From positions 1 to 64,000 of the forward strand of contig NZ_JACHBZ010000017.1 of NCBI RefSeq assembly GCF_014200575.1: DNA of 64,000 nucleotides. The letters run 5' to 3'. Position numbers and translations under genes: made by a program. This document shows, piece by piece, positions 36,409 to 45,744 of the stretch. The notes below the pieces were generated by a model, which did not search any database, was not told the DNA's origin, and was given only the letters and a program-made list of their open reading frames with translations. The stretch comes from Mucilaginibacter saanensis (lineage in GTDB: Bacteria > Bacteroidota > Bacteroidia > Sphingobacteriales > Sphingobacteriaceae). Position 1 is the stretch's first letter. Each line of letters opens with the position of its first letter.

Positions 36409-36416
36409 CAAACTTA
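36409..36416 (-). promoter_or_regulatory. Promoter -7 element abutting cysS
   Basis: TAAGTTTG on the minus strand, five bases before the cysS ATG (36403). A TTG about 15 bases further upstream (36432-36434 complement) could be the -33 element. Confidence 0.55.
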
Positions 36417-36490
36417 CGATTTTTTCAATTTCAAGCTCATACGGCTTATTTTAAATATCTTTATGAGAAGTAAATATCATATAAAATATA

Positions 36491-37333
36491 TTATTGATGC
36501 AACAGGTAAGCAAAGGTATATTCAGGTTGATAACCAAGATATTGCCTGGCTTTATCGCAAACATAAACCCGGTCAATACTTTTAGGGAACACCCAATTTC
36601 TACGCTGATAGATCTCCCTTGCTTCAGGAAAATAGCGCAAAATGACATCAGCGGGAGAATGTTTTAACTGCGTAAGATCAGATTTGCCAAATGGTGAACC
36701 ACTTGAAATATTAAATATTTCAAAATCCTGAAACGTAGTATGCAGCGCCAACCGCAAAGCTTCGGCACCGTCACGCTCATCCAGCCCGCGGTATAAGCGA
36801 TGATTTATTTTAAGATTATCATCTTCGGGCAAAAAACGACCAACACGGTATACACAGGTTTGAAGTCCCTCTTTATAAAAAAAGTCCTTGCACAATTGCT
36901 CGGCAGTTTGCTTGGTTATATCATAAATATCGTGTGGCTGCTCCCCAAGCAATTCATCAACCCAAACGGCCTTTTCATCATCAACCAGGGCATTGCCATA
37001 TATAGAGGTGGTGCTGGTGTACAGAAATTTATTTACCCCATTTTTAACACAGGCATTCAACAAATGAAGTGTGCCCATAATGTTGGCTTCAATAAATGCT
37101 TCTCTTGGATAATTCAATTCGTAATGCTTGCCGTGTATCGCGGCCGTATGTATAACTGCATCAAAGCCCCGGGTTACTCTTTCAACGCTATCCTTATCCT
37201 TAATATCAATTAATTCATCAGTTGTGGCCGATGATATGATATCAATACCATAAACCTGGTGCCCGCACGCTTTTAAATGATTTACTGTAGTTGAACCTAA
37301 TTGCCCGGATGCCCCGGTAACCAAAACCTTCAT
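36491..37333 (-). CDS. NAD-dependent epimerase/dehydratase-family protein
   Basis: 280-aa extended SDR. It has a nucleotide-binding start GASGQLGSTTV (7-17), the Y-x-x-x-K catalytic pair in YDITK, and TTSIYGN-like segments typical of nucleotide-sugar epimerases, but its C-terminal half is short. Substrate unknown; a nucleotide sugar or a similar small molecule is plausible. It is probably the last gene of the mutL-rhomboid-rhomboid-EEP operon (13-base gap). Confidence 0.8.
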   Translation of the reverse strand: MKVLVTGASGQLGSTTVNHLKACGHQVYGIDIISSATTDELIDIKDKDSVERVTRGFDAVIHTAAIHGKHYELNYPREAFIEANIMGTLHLLNACVKNGVNKFLYTSTTSIYGNALVDDEKAVWVDELLGEQPHDIYDITKQTAEQLCKDFFYKEGLQTCVYRVGRFLPEDDNLKINHRLYRGLDERDGAEALRLALHTTFQDFEIFNISSGSPFGKSDLTQLKHSPADVILRYFPEAREIYQRRNWVFPKSIDRVYVCDKARQYLGYQPEYTFAYLLHQ

Positions 37334-37346
37334 ATTTTAACCGGTA

Positions 37347-38465
37347 TTAATTATTTAGCACCACATCGCTGCGCAGCGGATAATGGTCAGACAGCTTTTT
37401 TTCGATGATCTTATAGGTAGCAATATCGAACTGCGGGCTGGTCATAATATAATCAATCTGGTAGTTGGGGAAATCGCCATTATAGGTGCGGCCAAAACCT
37501 GAGCCTTTTTCACGGAAAGCATTTTTCAAGCCCTTGGCCATTTGGTTAACCGCATAAGAGGTAGGCGTATCATTAAAATCACCGGCAATAATGTAGGGGT
37601 ACGGACACTGGGCCGCATGATCTCTTACTTTAAAAACCTGTTCGCTCCTTTTCACAAAAGCTATCTTCAATTTGCCACCCAACCGTTTGGTTGACTGCAT
37701 ATCGGTTGTCCCTTTTTTTGACAAGCTATCCAGGTATTTATAATCTTCGGGATTAAAATTGATGGATTGTAAGTGAACGGCATACATCCTAAACGTTTTG
37801 CTTCCCTTTTTAACATCGGCATATAAACACTGATTGGTTGAGGTTTTATCGGTTGAAAGATGGATCATCCCCTTGGCTATGATGGGGAACTTTGAAAAAA
37901 TAGCCATACCGATGGCTTCGCTGCTGTTAAAATTAAAAGGCTCAAAATAAAAGTTATTGGCACCCATAATTTTAACAATAGAATCGCGCATTTCATACTG
38001 CCCTTTGTTGCGGGTGTAAAACTCTTCAAAACCTATAATATCCGGCTGCTGCTCATTAATAAGCTTTAAAATATCGTGCCGGGTCGATTCATCGTTTTTT
38101 GATCCGTAACGTTTAAAGTTATGTACGTTATAGGTCATTACCCTGATGGTGTTTTCAAGCCGGGGTTTTGCCACATCGGCACTGCCAAAGCGAAAACCTA
38201 TGTTATTAAACAAAACGTTATAACCAATTAAAATGGTAACCAACGACAGCATGAACTGCCACCTTTTACGCAGCAACCAATAGGCCATCATCGCCAGGTT
38301 AATAATGAGTAACACGGGGTAAGCCAAGCCAAAAAAGGCAAAGAGCCAAACTTTTTGAGGGTTAACGTTCGGGGCTAAATAACTGATCAGTAAAGCCAAA
38401 CAAAGCAACAGGTTTATCCATAAAAGTAATTTACCAATAAAGCTTTGTTTGCGTTTAACTTTCAT
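37347..38465 (-). CDS. Membrane-anchored endonuclease/exonuclease/phosphatase-family protein
   Basis: 372-aa EEP-fold protein. Three N-terminal transmembrane helices (about 10-90) precede the catalytic domain with the usual order of motifs: YNVHNFKRYG, IGFEEF, IAGDFNDTPTS and LSDHYPLRSDV, which give the metal-binding Asp/Glu/His set. Such domains hydrolyse phosphodiesters or phosphate esters; whether this one acts on nucleic acid or lipid is open. Its start overlaps the rhomboid stop by 11 bases, so it is cotranslated. Confidence 0.82.
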   Translation of the reverse strand: MKVKRKQSFIGKLLLWINLLLCLALLISYLAPNVNPQKVWLFAFFGLAYPVLLIINLAMMAYWLLRKRWQFMLSLVTILIGYNVLFNNIGFRFGSADVAKPRLENTIRVMTYNVHNFKRYGSKNDESTRHDILKLINEQQPDIIGFEEFYTRNKGQYEMRDSIVKIMGANNFYFEPFNFNSSEAIGMAIFSKFPIIAKGMIHLSTDKTSTNQCLYADVKKGSKTFRMYAVHLQSINFNPEDYKYLDSLSKKGTTDMQSTKRLGGKLKIAFVKRSEQVFKVRDHAAQCPYPYIIAGDFNDTPTSYAVNQMAKGLKNAFREKGSGFGRTYNGDFPNYQIDYIMTSPQFDIATYKIIEKKLSDHYPLRSDVVLNN

Positions 38466-39324
38466 TATTGCTTGCGCGAAATAAAATTTCTTTCTCCTGC
38501 TTGCTCAGGCTGTCATAGCCAGATTGTGATATCTTATCTAAGATACGGTCAATTTCTTCCTGCCGTGGGTACTCCGCCGAGTTTTTATTGCCATTTTTGG
38601 CTACCACCTTTAATTTTGACCTTGATTTGAATAATCCGCTGATGGCGCCTATCCAGTCATGCCCTTTTTTCAATTGCTTAACGTATACAAAACCCATTAA
38701 GGCACCTCCCAGATGCGCTATTTCGCCGCCGGCGTTAGGGCCTACAATACCCAGAAAATCAATAACCAGGATAACAAACACCAGCCACTTCAATTTTACC
38801 GGCCCAAACAAAATAAGCGATATGGTATAATCTGGCAACAAAGTAGCCGTAGCAACTACGATAGCCATAACACTGGCCGAAGCGCCAACAATTGGAATTG
38901 CCTGCAAAGCAGGATTATGTGTAAATGCAGGGAAAATATTATAACAGGCAATATAGAAAATGGCTCCGGCCAAACCACCCATGATGTATAAGCCTATGGT
39001 ACGCTTGTTACCCAGGTACTCTTCAAATATTTGCCCCATCCAGTAAAGCCAAAGCATGTTGAACAGGATATGTAAAATACCCGCATGCATAAACATATAA
39101 GTAAATGGCGTCCAGAAACGGGTGAGCAATTTGGGCAGATAAGCCATAGTTGCCAGGTATTCATTGGCGTAATAAGCAATTACGCTCGACTGACCAAAAA
39201 GGTTCTCAATAACTGCAGGTATGTTAATAGCCAGATAAACAATAACGTTAATACCGATAAGCAGGTTTAACTTATTGCCCGACCGCAGCATCTTGTATTG
39301 AATATTTTGCCAAAGGGTACTCAT
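38455..39324 (-). CDS. Rhomboid intramembrane serine protease (second of tandem pair)
   Basis: 289-aa rhomboid with six transmembrane helices. The catalytic serine is S149 in the motif GASAS and the histidine H204 in EIAHLGGALMG. The early HxxxHxxxN pattern of the active-site helix is visible (MHAGILHILFN). After the membrane domain it carries a cytosolic tail of about 75 residues, charged and ending in a Lys/Glu-rich helix (DSLSKQEKEILFR). It is cotranscribed with the other rhomboid and with mutL, and its substrate is unknown. Confidence 0.9.
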   Translation of the reverse strand: MSTLWQNIQYKMLRSGNKLNLLIGINVIVYLAINIPAVIENLFGQSSVIAYYANEYLATMAYLPKLLTRFWTPFTYMFMHAGILHILFNMLWLYWMGQIFEEYLGNKRTIGLYIMGGLAGAIFYIACYNIFPAFTHNPALQAIPIVGASASVMAIVVATATLLPDYTISLILFGPVKLKWLVFVILVIDFLGIVGPNAGGEIAHLGGALMGFVYVKQLKKGHDWIGAISGLFKSRSKLKVVAKNGNKNSAEYPRQEEIDRILDKISQSGYDSLSKQEKEILFRASNNES

Positions 39325-39356
39325 AATAAAGTCCGTTTATTTGATAACTACTGTTA

Positions 39357-40064
39357 TTAATAAAAATTGTTTGGTCGCTGCATGCGCCAGTATTTTAATA
39401 TGATATAACCAAATAAAGCTCCGCCCAAATGAGCAAAGTGAGCTACCGAATCACCTGCAAACTGTCCAAATCCACCTATCAATTCTATAACTATATAGCC
39501 TGTCACCAAATATTTGGCTTTAACAGGAACAGGAATAAACAGTATCATCATTTCTACATTTGGAAACAGAAAACCAAACGCCAGTAACAAACCGAATATT
39601 GACCCTGATGCTCCTAAAGTAGCGCCATAATAGATCTCTTTTAACTTATTAAAGTCCGGATAGTTAACGTAAGGTCCAATATCTCCGTTAGCAACGGAAA
39701 AAGCGCCAATAACCCCATGTACTTCAATAGCCTGTACCAATATTTGCAATGCCAAAGCTCCAACACCAGTAATAAAATAATATTGCAGAAACTTCTTGGA
39801 GCCCATTGTATACTCAAGCGTTGGGCCAAATATGAACAAGGCAAACATATTGAAAAAAATATGTTGAATATTGGCGTGCATGAACATATACGTAATAATT
39901 TGCCATGGATGGAATAATGGCGAATTAAAGTAAAAGGCTGATAGCCACGTCACCAAGTCTATCCCGGCTCTGCCTAAGACATAAGTACCAATAAAGAACA
40001 AAACATTAATGATCAGCAGGTTTTTTACAACCGGTGGAATATTTGCAAAAGGAGATTGGTTCAT
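39357..40064 (-). CDS. Rhomboid intramembrane serine protease (first of tandem pair)
   Basis: 235-aa rhomboid with six transmembrane helices: catalytic S153 in GASGS, H211 in HFAHLGGALFG, and the HxxxHxxxN helix (MHANIQHIFFN). A loop insert (residues 120-145, about 25 aa) lies before the active-site serine. It is followed after 32 bases by the second rhomboid and preceded by mutL (21-base gap). Tandem rhomboids are common in Bacteroidota; whether they share substrates is unknown. Confidence 0.9.
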   Translation of the reverse strand: MNQSPFANIPPVVKNLLIINVLFFIGTYVLGRAGIDLVTWLSAFYFNSPLFHPWQIITYMFMHANIQHIFFNMFALFIFGPTLEYTMGSKKFLQYYFITGVGALALQILVQAIEVHGVIGAFSVANGDIGPYVNYPDFNKLKEIYYGATLGASGSIFGLLLAFGFLFPNVEMMILFIPVPVKAKYLVTGYIVIELIGGFGQFAGDSVAHFAHLGGALFGYIILKYWRMQRPNNFY

Positions 40065-40085
40065 AGTATAATAAATGCCCGTGGG

Positions 40086-41960
40086 CTATTTTTCAAATCG
40101 TTCTAATAACTCGGCCAAGGTAAAGGTACTGATTACGGGCTTACCGTTCAATGCCTGGTTTGGCATTTGGCAAGCAAAAAGTTGATCAATCAGTTGGTTC
40201 ATTTCTTCTAATGATAATTTGGTTCCGGTTTTTATGGCAGCGTTGCGCGCCAATGACCGGGCCAGGTTATCACGCTTATCTACCTTTAAAATGGCCATAT
40301 TGTTTTTAAACCCCTCCAGTAAATGTTCCAGCAGTTCGTGCTCATCAACATTATTCAAATCGGCAGGTACACCTTCAACCACAACGGTATTTTTTCCAAA
40401 CTCGCGTATGTCAAAACCAAGGGCCTTTATGTCGGGCAAAAGTTCCCTTAATAACTCAAAATCGCTCCCGTTTAGTGTTACCGATTGCGGAAATAAACTT
40501 TGCTGGCTTACCCCGCTATGGTTTTGCAATTGCTGTAAAAACCGTTCGTACAACACGCGCTCATGTGCAGCCTGCTGGCCTATCAGCATAAAGCCTGATT
40601 TGATCTGCGACAGGATAAACCGGTTATGGATCTGAAACAATTGCCGCTCGCTTGATTTGCTTATCTCCTGCTCGTTAACCGAAATGCTTTCTTCCGGGTA
40701 TATTTCCTGCTGCAGGTTAGTCTCCTTTTTACTGATCTCATACAGGGTGTCCCAGTTTTTTGGGATAGGACTGCTGCTGTTACTGCTGCGATGATGCTCG
40801 CCGCTGTCCCTTAAAAAGGGATGCTGTTCACGGGATATTTTTTTCTCGGATGCAAAGGGGTTAAAATCCGGGTTAAAAGATATGGTAGGCGCTACAATTT
40901 CCTCAAGTGGTTTTGGGGTTATCAGGTGCTCAATACTGTTCTCCTGATCAAAGTCCAGGCTTGGCGTAATGTTATACCGGCCCAGTGAGCGTTTTACTGC
41001 CGAACGGATAATGGCGTAAATGGCCTTCTCGTCCTGGTATTTGATCTCTGTTTTAGTAGGATGTACGTTAATATCAATCTTTGACGGATCAATATCAATA
41101 AACAGCACATAAAACGGATAGCAGTCATCAGGCAGCAGTTCTTCAAAAGCCGTTAACACGGCATGGTTCAAATAAGCATCGCGGATAAAACGGTAGTTCA
41201 CAAAAAAGAACTGTTCGCCGCGGGTTTTACGGGCAAACTCTGGCTTACCCACAAAGCCGCGTAAATTAATAATGGTAGTATCTTCCTCAACCGGTACCAA
41301 CCGCTGGTTATAGTTATTGCCAAACAAGTGCACAATACGCTGCTTAAGTGCGGCCCCCGGCAAATGGTAAACTTCCTGTCCGTCATGATGCAGCGTGAAA
41401 AATATCTGCGGATTGGCGAGGGCCACCCGTTGAAATTCATCAATGATATGGCGCATCTCAACCGGGTTACTTTTTAAAAAGTTGCGGCGGGCGGGTGTAT
41501 TGTAAAATAAGTTTTTAATGGAGATGGAGGTACCAGTATTGGCCGAACAGGCCTCCTGGCTAATCACTTCTGAACCTTCAATAAAAATACAGGTACCCAG
41601 CTCATCTTCATGGCGGCGGGTTTTTAACTCTACCTGGGCAATAGCGGCTATAGATGCCATAGCCTCGCCCCTGAAGCCCATGGTGCGTATGGCAAAAAGA
41701 TCGGCAGCCTTGCGTATTTTTGAAGTAGCATGGCGCTCAAAGCACATGCGGGCATCAGTAGGACTCATGCCGCAGCCGTCATCAATAACCTGTATTAATG
41801 ATTTACCTGCATCTTTTACAATAAGCTGAATTTTTGAAGCTCCCGCATCAATGGCATTCTCAACCAATTCTTTTACGGCAGATGCCGGTCGTTGCACTAC
41901 TTCGCCCGCGGCAATCTGATTAGCAACGGCATCCGGTAAAAGCTGTATTATATCTGACAT
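40086..41960 (-). CDS. mutL: DNA mismatch repair protein MutL
   Basis: 624-aa MutL. The GHKL ATPase N-terminus has ELVENAIDAG (31-40) and GFRGEAM, with a TGTSI-type segment. A flexible, poorly conserved linker (about 340-450) follows, then the C-terminal dimerisation domain. In endonuclease-type MutL the C-terminal metal motif is DQHA(x)2E(x)4E; here the corresponding stretch is GQQAAHERVLYE, so the Asp and first His are replaced, and the endonuclease activity may be weak or absent. First gene of the five-gene operon. A near-consensus TAATTTAG element lies about 33 bases upstream on the minus strand. Confidence 0.93.
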   Translation of the reverse strand: MSDIIQLLPDAVANQIAAGEVVQRPASAVKELVENAIDAGASKIQLIVKDAGKSLIQVIDDGCGMSPTDARMCFERHATSKIRKAADLFAIRTMGFRGEAMASIAAIAQVELKTRRHEDELGTCIFIEGSEVISQEACSANTGTSISIKNLFYNTPARRNFLKSNPVEMRHIIDEFQRVALANPQIFFTLHHDGQEVYHLPGAALKQRIVHLFGNNYNQRLVPVEEDTTIINLRGFVGKPEFARKTRGEQFFFVNYRFIRDAYLNHAVLTAFEELLPDDCYPFYVLFIDIDPSKIDINVHPTKTEIKYQDEKAIYAIIRSAVKRSLGRYNITPSLDFDQENSIEHLITPKPLEEIVAPTISFNPDFNPFASEKKISREQHPFLRDSGEHHRSSNSSSPIPKNWDTLYEISKKETNLQQEIYPEESISVNEQEISKSSERQLFQIHNRFILSQIKSGFMLIGQQAAHERVLYERFLQQLQNHSGVSQQSLFPQSVTLNGSDFELLRELLPDIKALGFDIREFGKNTVVVEGVPADLNNVDEHELLEHLLEGFKNNMAILKVDKRDNLARSLARNAAIKTGTKLSLEEMNQLIDQLFACQMPNQALNGKPVISTFTLAELLERFEK

Positions 41961-42171
41961 TTAAAAAAATTCCCTTCAATTTCGAATTCGATGCTAAATT
42001 AAATATTTGAAGGCATAACTTTATGATTTGATATTTGTATATAAAATAGAAGTAAGGAACGGGCATAAACAATCAGGACTAAAAACGGTTAATAGCTTCA
42101 TACAGAGGCTGCCGTTAATATTATCCAGGTACTGGCTCCTGATCCCTTAATTCTTATTTATCAGCTACTCT

Positions 42172-43803
42172 ATGAACAAACTATGGCCTTTGCTGCTCCT
42201 TTTTATAGTAGCGTGCAAGCAAAAAGAATATAATGCCGACCTTTTAATTAAAAACGCCGTTGTTTACACGGTTGACAGCAGCTTTACAACAGCCAACGCA
42301 TTTGTAGTAAAAGCAGGTAAAATAGTGGCAGTTGGCAGTGCCGATACGCTGGAACAAAAATACCTGGCCCATGAAGTTGTTGATGCACATGGCGCCGCTG
42401 TATACCCCGGTTTTATTGATGCACATGCTCACTTTTACGACTATGGGATGGGCTTACAGGAGCTTAACCTGGTGGGTACCCACAGTTGGGACGAGATACT
42501 TGACTCAGTACAGGTATACTCCACCCGCAACACTGACGGCTGGATCATAGGCAACGGCTGGGATCAGAACCACTGGGTAAAAAAGCAATTTCCTGATAAA
42601 GCCAGGCTTGATTCGTTATTTCCGGTAAGGCCGGTATTATTGAGCCGTGTTGATGGCCATGCGGCCATTGCCAACCAGGCGGCCCTGAACATTGCCGGGG
42701 TAAAACCGGGCCAAACCATTAACGGAGGGGAAATTGAAACCATTAACGGCAAACTTACCGGTATACTGGTTGATAACGCCGTAGGCATAGTAACCCGCAA
42801 AATACCTGAACCCGCCGCCAACATAGTAGAGGATGCTTTGCTGGCCGCTCAAAAAAATTGTTTTGCGGTAGGCTTAACCACCGTTGATGACTGCGGTCTG
42901 CCTTATACCATGATAAGCACTATTGCCGAACTGCAACACAAAGGAGCACTCAAAATGCGCCTGTTTGTAATGCTTGCCGACAGGGAGGAGAACTATGAAT
43001 ACCTGTTTAAACATGGCATATACAAAACACCGGGTTTAAATGTGAGAGGATTTAAGGTATATGCCGATGGTGCTTTAGGTTCAAGAGGGGCCTGCTTATT
43101 AAAACCTTATACCGATCAGAAAAACTGGAACGGCTTTTTACTAAGCAATCAAAAACACCTGGAGGAGGTTGCTCAAAAAATAGCGGCACACGGTTTTCAG
43201 ATGAGTACCCACGCTATTGGCGATTCGGCCAACCGGGTGATGCTGAAAATTTATGCATCGATATTAAAAGGCAAGAACGATAAACGCTGGCGGATAGAGC
43301 ATGCTCAGGTATTATCGCCCGCCGATATTAAACTTTTTGGCGATAACAGCATCATTCCATCGGTACAACCCACACATGCTACCTCAGATATGTACTGGGC
43401 AGGCAAAAGGCTGGGCGAGGAGCGTTTAAAATCAGCTTATGTGTATCAGCAGCTGTTAAAGCAAAATGGCTGGCTGCCCCTGGGTACTGATTTTCCGGTG
43501 GAGAATATTAACCCCATATACACGTTTTATGCAGCAGTGGAACGTAAGGATCTGAAAGGTTTTCCGGAAGGTGGCTTTCAGCCGGAAAATGCGCTGACCC
43601 GCCGGGAAGCATTAAGGGGTATAACCATCTGGGCCGCCAAAGCCAATTTTGAAGAAAAAGAAAAAGGAAGCCTGGAACCTGGTAAATATGCCGACTTTGT
43701 AATGCTTGATAAAGACATTATGAAGGTAAAGGGTGCAGAATTATCAAAAGTAAAAGTGATTAAAACCTATATAAACGGAGTAAATGTATATGATAAAAAG
43801 TAA
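42172..43803 (+). CDS. Exported YtcJ-like amidohydrolase
   Basis: 543-aa metal-dependent hydrolase of the YtcJ group in the amidohydrolase superfamily. The N-terminal signal (1-16) ends in a lipobox-like VAC. Metal-binding motifs include the HxH of HAHFYD (about 83-85) and later His/Asp residues (STHAIGDSA, IEHAQVL, GTDFPVE). It probably hydrolyses amide or urea-type bonds in small molecules at the periplasmic face. It overlaps the next gene, so the pair forms an operon; together they suggest scavenging of peptidoglycan-like or amide substrates, which is inference. Confidence 0.85.
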   Translation: MNKLWPLLLLFIVACKQKEYNADLLIKNAVVYTVDSSFTTANAFVVKAGKIVAVGSADTLEQKYLAHEVVDAHGAAVYPGFIDAHAHFYDYGMGLQELNLVGTHSWDEILDSVQVYSTRNTDGWIIGNGWDQNHWVKKQFPDKARLDSLFPVRPVLLSRVDGHAAIANQAALNIAGVKPGQTINGGEIETINGKLTGILVDNAVGIVTRKIPEPAANIVEDALLAAQKNCFAVGLTTVDDCGLPYTMISTIAELQHKGALKMRLFVMLADREENYEYLFKHGIYKTPGLNVRGFKVYADGALGSRGACLLKPYTDQKNWNGFLLSNQKHLEEVAQKIAAHGFQMSTHAIGDSANRVMLKIYASILKGKNDKRWRIEHAQVLSPADIKLFGDNSIIPSVQPTHATSDMYWAGKRLGEERLKSAYVYQQLLKQNGWLPLGTDFPVENINPIYTFYAAVERKDLKGFPEGGFQPENALTRREALRGITIWAAKANFEEKEKGSLEPGKYADFVMLDKDIMKVKGAELSKVKVIKTYINGVNVYDKK

Positions 43804-45616
43804 GTGGTGTTATGTTTCATTAGTGTTGTCGGGGTTTGCATTATTTAATACGGCTTGTGCGCAAAACCCACCCCTTACCCCCTCCGGACAAGCTTATGTT
43901 AATGAAGAACGGCTGGTTGAACACTCCACCGTTTTATTCAATAACAGCCAATACCTGATCCCCCTGCAAAAGCTCGATCAGTTAAAAATTGCCAGTGTTC
44001 ATTTCTCCAGTCAATATGCAACCGTGTTTGATAGCTTGCTCAATAAATACAACAAGGTGCAGGCGTTTGACGGTAATGCTTATACCGGGGCAAAAACACT
44101 GAATGACCTGGCTGCCGATCTGAAATGGTATAATACCATTATTTTGCAGCTAACCGATGCCGATCTGAATAATCAGCAGATCATCGATTTTATCAACACC
44201 AACCAAAAACTTAAAAATGTAATTGTAGCCGTTTTTGGCGGTGGTGGCGTTTTTAGCAAATTAACTAATGTTACGGCTCCCATTCTATGGAGCGAGCGTT
44301 TAACTCCTGTTTCGGTAATTTACAGCGCTCAGGCCATTTTTGGCGGTCTGCCCGTAACTCAAAAACTTACCCGCACCTACACCCCGCAGTTTGCTACCGG
44401 AATGGGGTTTATTACCGATAAAATAAGGCTGCAATACACCGTACCGGAAGATGCCGGCATTAATGCCGATAACCTTAAGGGTATTGATGACATTGCCCGC
44501 GAAGCTATAGCTCAACGCGCCACACCCGGCTGCGTGGTTTTAGTAGCTAAAGATGGTAAGGTGATATTTAATAAAGCCTACGGCTACCATACTTATGATA
44601 AGGCCATTCCTGATCAGATAACTGACATTTTTGACCTCGCTTCCATGACTAAAATATCGGCCACTACTGTGGAGGCCATGCAGCTTACCGATCAGGGCAA
44701 GTTGAGTTTGGAGGCCACCCTGGGCGATTACGTTCCGCTTGCACGAAAAAGCAATAAGAACGATATACAGATACGCGAGTTGTTAATGCACCAGGCCGGG
44801 CTGATCCCTGATATCAAGGGTTTTGAAAAATTAAAACCATCAGATCACAGTACCGATTCATCGGCTGCATATCCAACCAAAGTATCTGAGCATTACTTTT
44901 TGAGAAAAGACTATTACAAAGATGTAATGCTGCCCGAAATGCTCAGTTCGCCGGTGCGTACACGCGGTCAATACGTTTACAGTGATGTAAGTATGTTACT
45001 GATGAAAGAGGTGGTGGAAAATATAACTTCCATCCCTGAGAATGTATATGTGCAGCAACAGTTTTACGATCCGCTGGGGATGCAAACCGCCGGTTTTTTA
45101 CCGTTATACCGTTTCAGCTCCAATCAGATAGTACCTACAGAAAATGAGCAGGAATACCGCCAGTCGCTGCTTGATGGCTATGTGCATGACCCAACTGCCG
45201 CTTTAATGGGTGGTGTGGCAGGCCATGCCGGCTTATTTGCCAGCGCCAATGATGTGGCTATATTATACCAGATGTTATTAAACCGGGGTACTTATGGCGG
45301 CAACCAGTACTTTAAACCTGAAGTGGTTGATCTTTTTACCTCCAAACAATCGGCAGTAAGCCGGCGCGGACTGGGTTTTGACCGCTGGGACCCCATAGCC
45401 GACCGTCATTACCCCTCAAAATTAGCTTCGCCGCAAACGTATGGCCATACCGGCTTTACGGGCACCTGTGTATGGGTCGATCCGAAATATAACCTAGTGT
45501 ATATATTTCTGTCAAACCGGGTAAACCCTTCGGCAGCCAGCAGCAAACTGGGCAGCCTGAACATTAGGCCAAGGATACAGGATGTGGTTTACGAAGCGAT
45601 AATCAGGGGGATGTAA
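43790..45616 (+). CDS. GH3 C-terminal-like domain fused to class C serine hydrolase
   Basis: 608-aa exported protein. Signal/lipobox: NTAC at about 20-23. Residues about 38-200 match the C-terminal accessory domain of family 3 glycoside hydrolases (HSTVLFNNSQYLIPLQ ... AQAIFGGLPVTQKL) but the catalytic GH3 barrel is missing. The second domain (about 215-608) is a beta-lactamase-fold serine hydrolase: SMTK with nucleophile S285 and K288, a YSDVS motif, and GHTGFTG near the end. Fusions of full GH3 and serine hydrolase are known in Bacteroidota; this copy looks trimmed. The ATG at 43790 has a good GGAG spacing (overlap 14 with the amidohydrolase gene). Confidence 0.82.
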   Translation: MIKSKWCYVSLVLSGFALFNTACAQNPPLTPSGQAYVNEERLVEHSTVLFNNSQYLIPLQKLDQLKIASVHFSSQYATVFDSLLNKYNKVQAFDGNAYTGAKTLNDLAADLKWYNTIILQLTDADLNNQQIIDFINTNQKLKNVIVAVFGGGGVFSKLTNVTAPILWSERLTPVSVIYSAQAIFGGLPVTQKLTRTYTPQFATGMGFITDKIRLQYTVPEDAGINADNLKGIDDIAREAIAQRATPGCVVLVAKDGKVIFNKAYGYHTYDKAIPDQITDIFDLASMTKISATTVEAMQLTDQGKLSLEATLGDYVPLARKSNKNDIQIRELLMHQAGLIPDIKGFEKLKPSDHSTDSSAAYPTKVSEHYFLRKDYYKDVMLPEMLSSPVRTRGQYVYSDVSMLLMKEVVENITSIPENVYVQQQFYDPLGMQTAGFLPLYRFSSNQIVPTENEQEYRQSLLDGYVHDPTAALMGGVAGHAGLFASANDVAILYQMLLNRGTYGGNQYFKPEVVDLFTSKQSAVSRRGLGFDRWDPIADRHYPSKLASPQTYGHTGFTGTCVWVDPKYNLVYIFLSNRVNPSAASSKLGSLNIRPRIQDVVYEAIIRGM

Positions 45617-45744
45617 GTTTTTGATCGGGAGATTTCGGATGTTTGATTTGGGTTTTCAGATCAGGATGATACAGAAATTAACCAATAATTAAAACAATTT
45701 CCCAAAAATAGCGTTTCCATACTTTTATGAACTAAACGCTAAGT

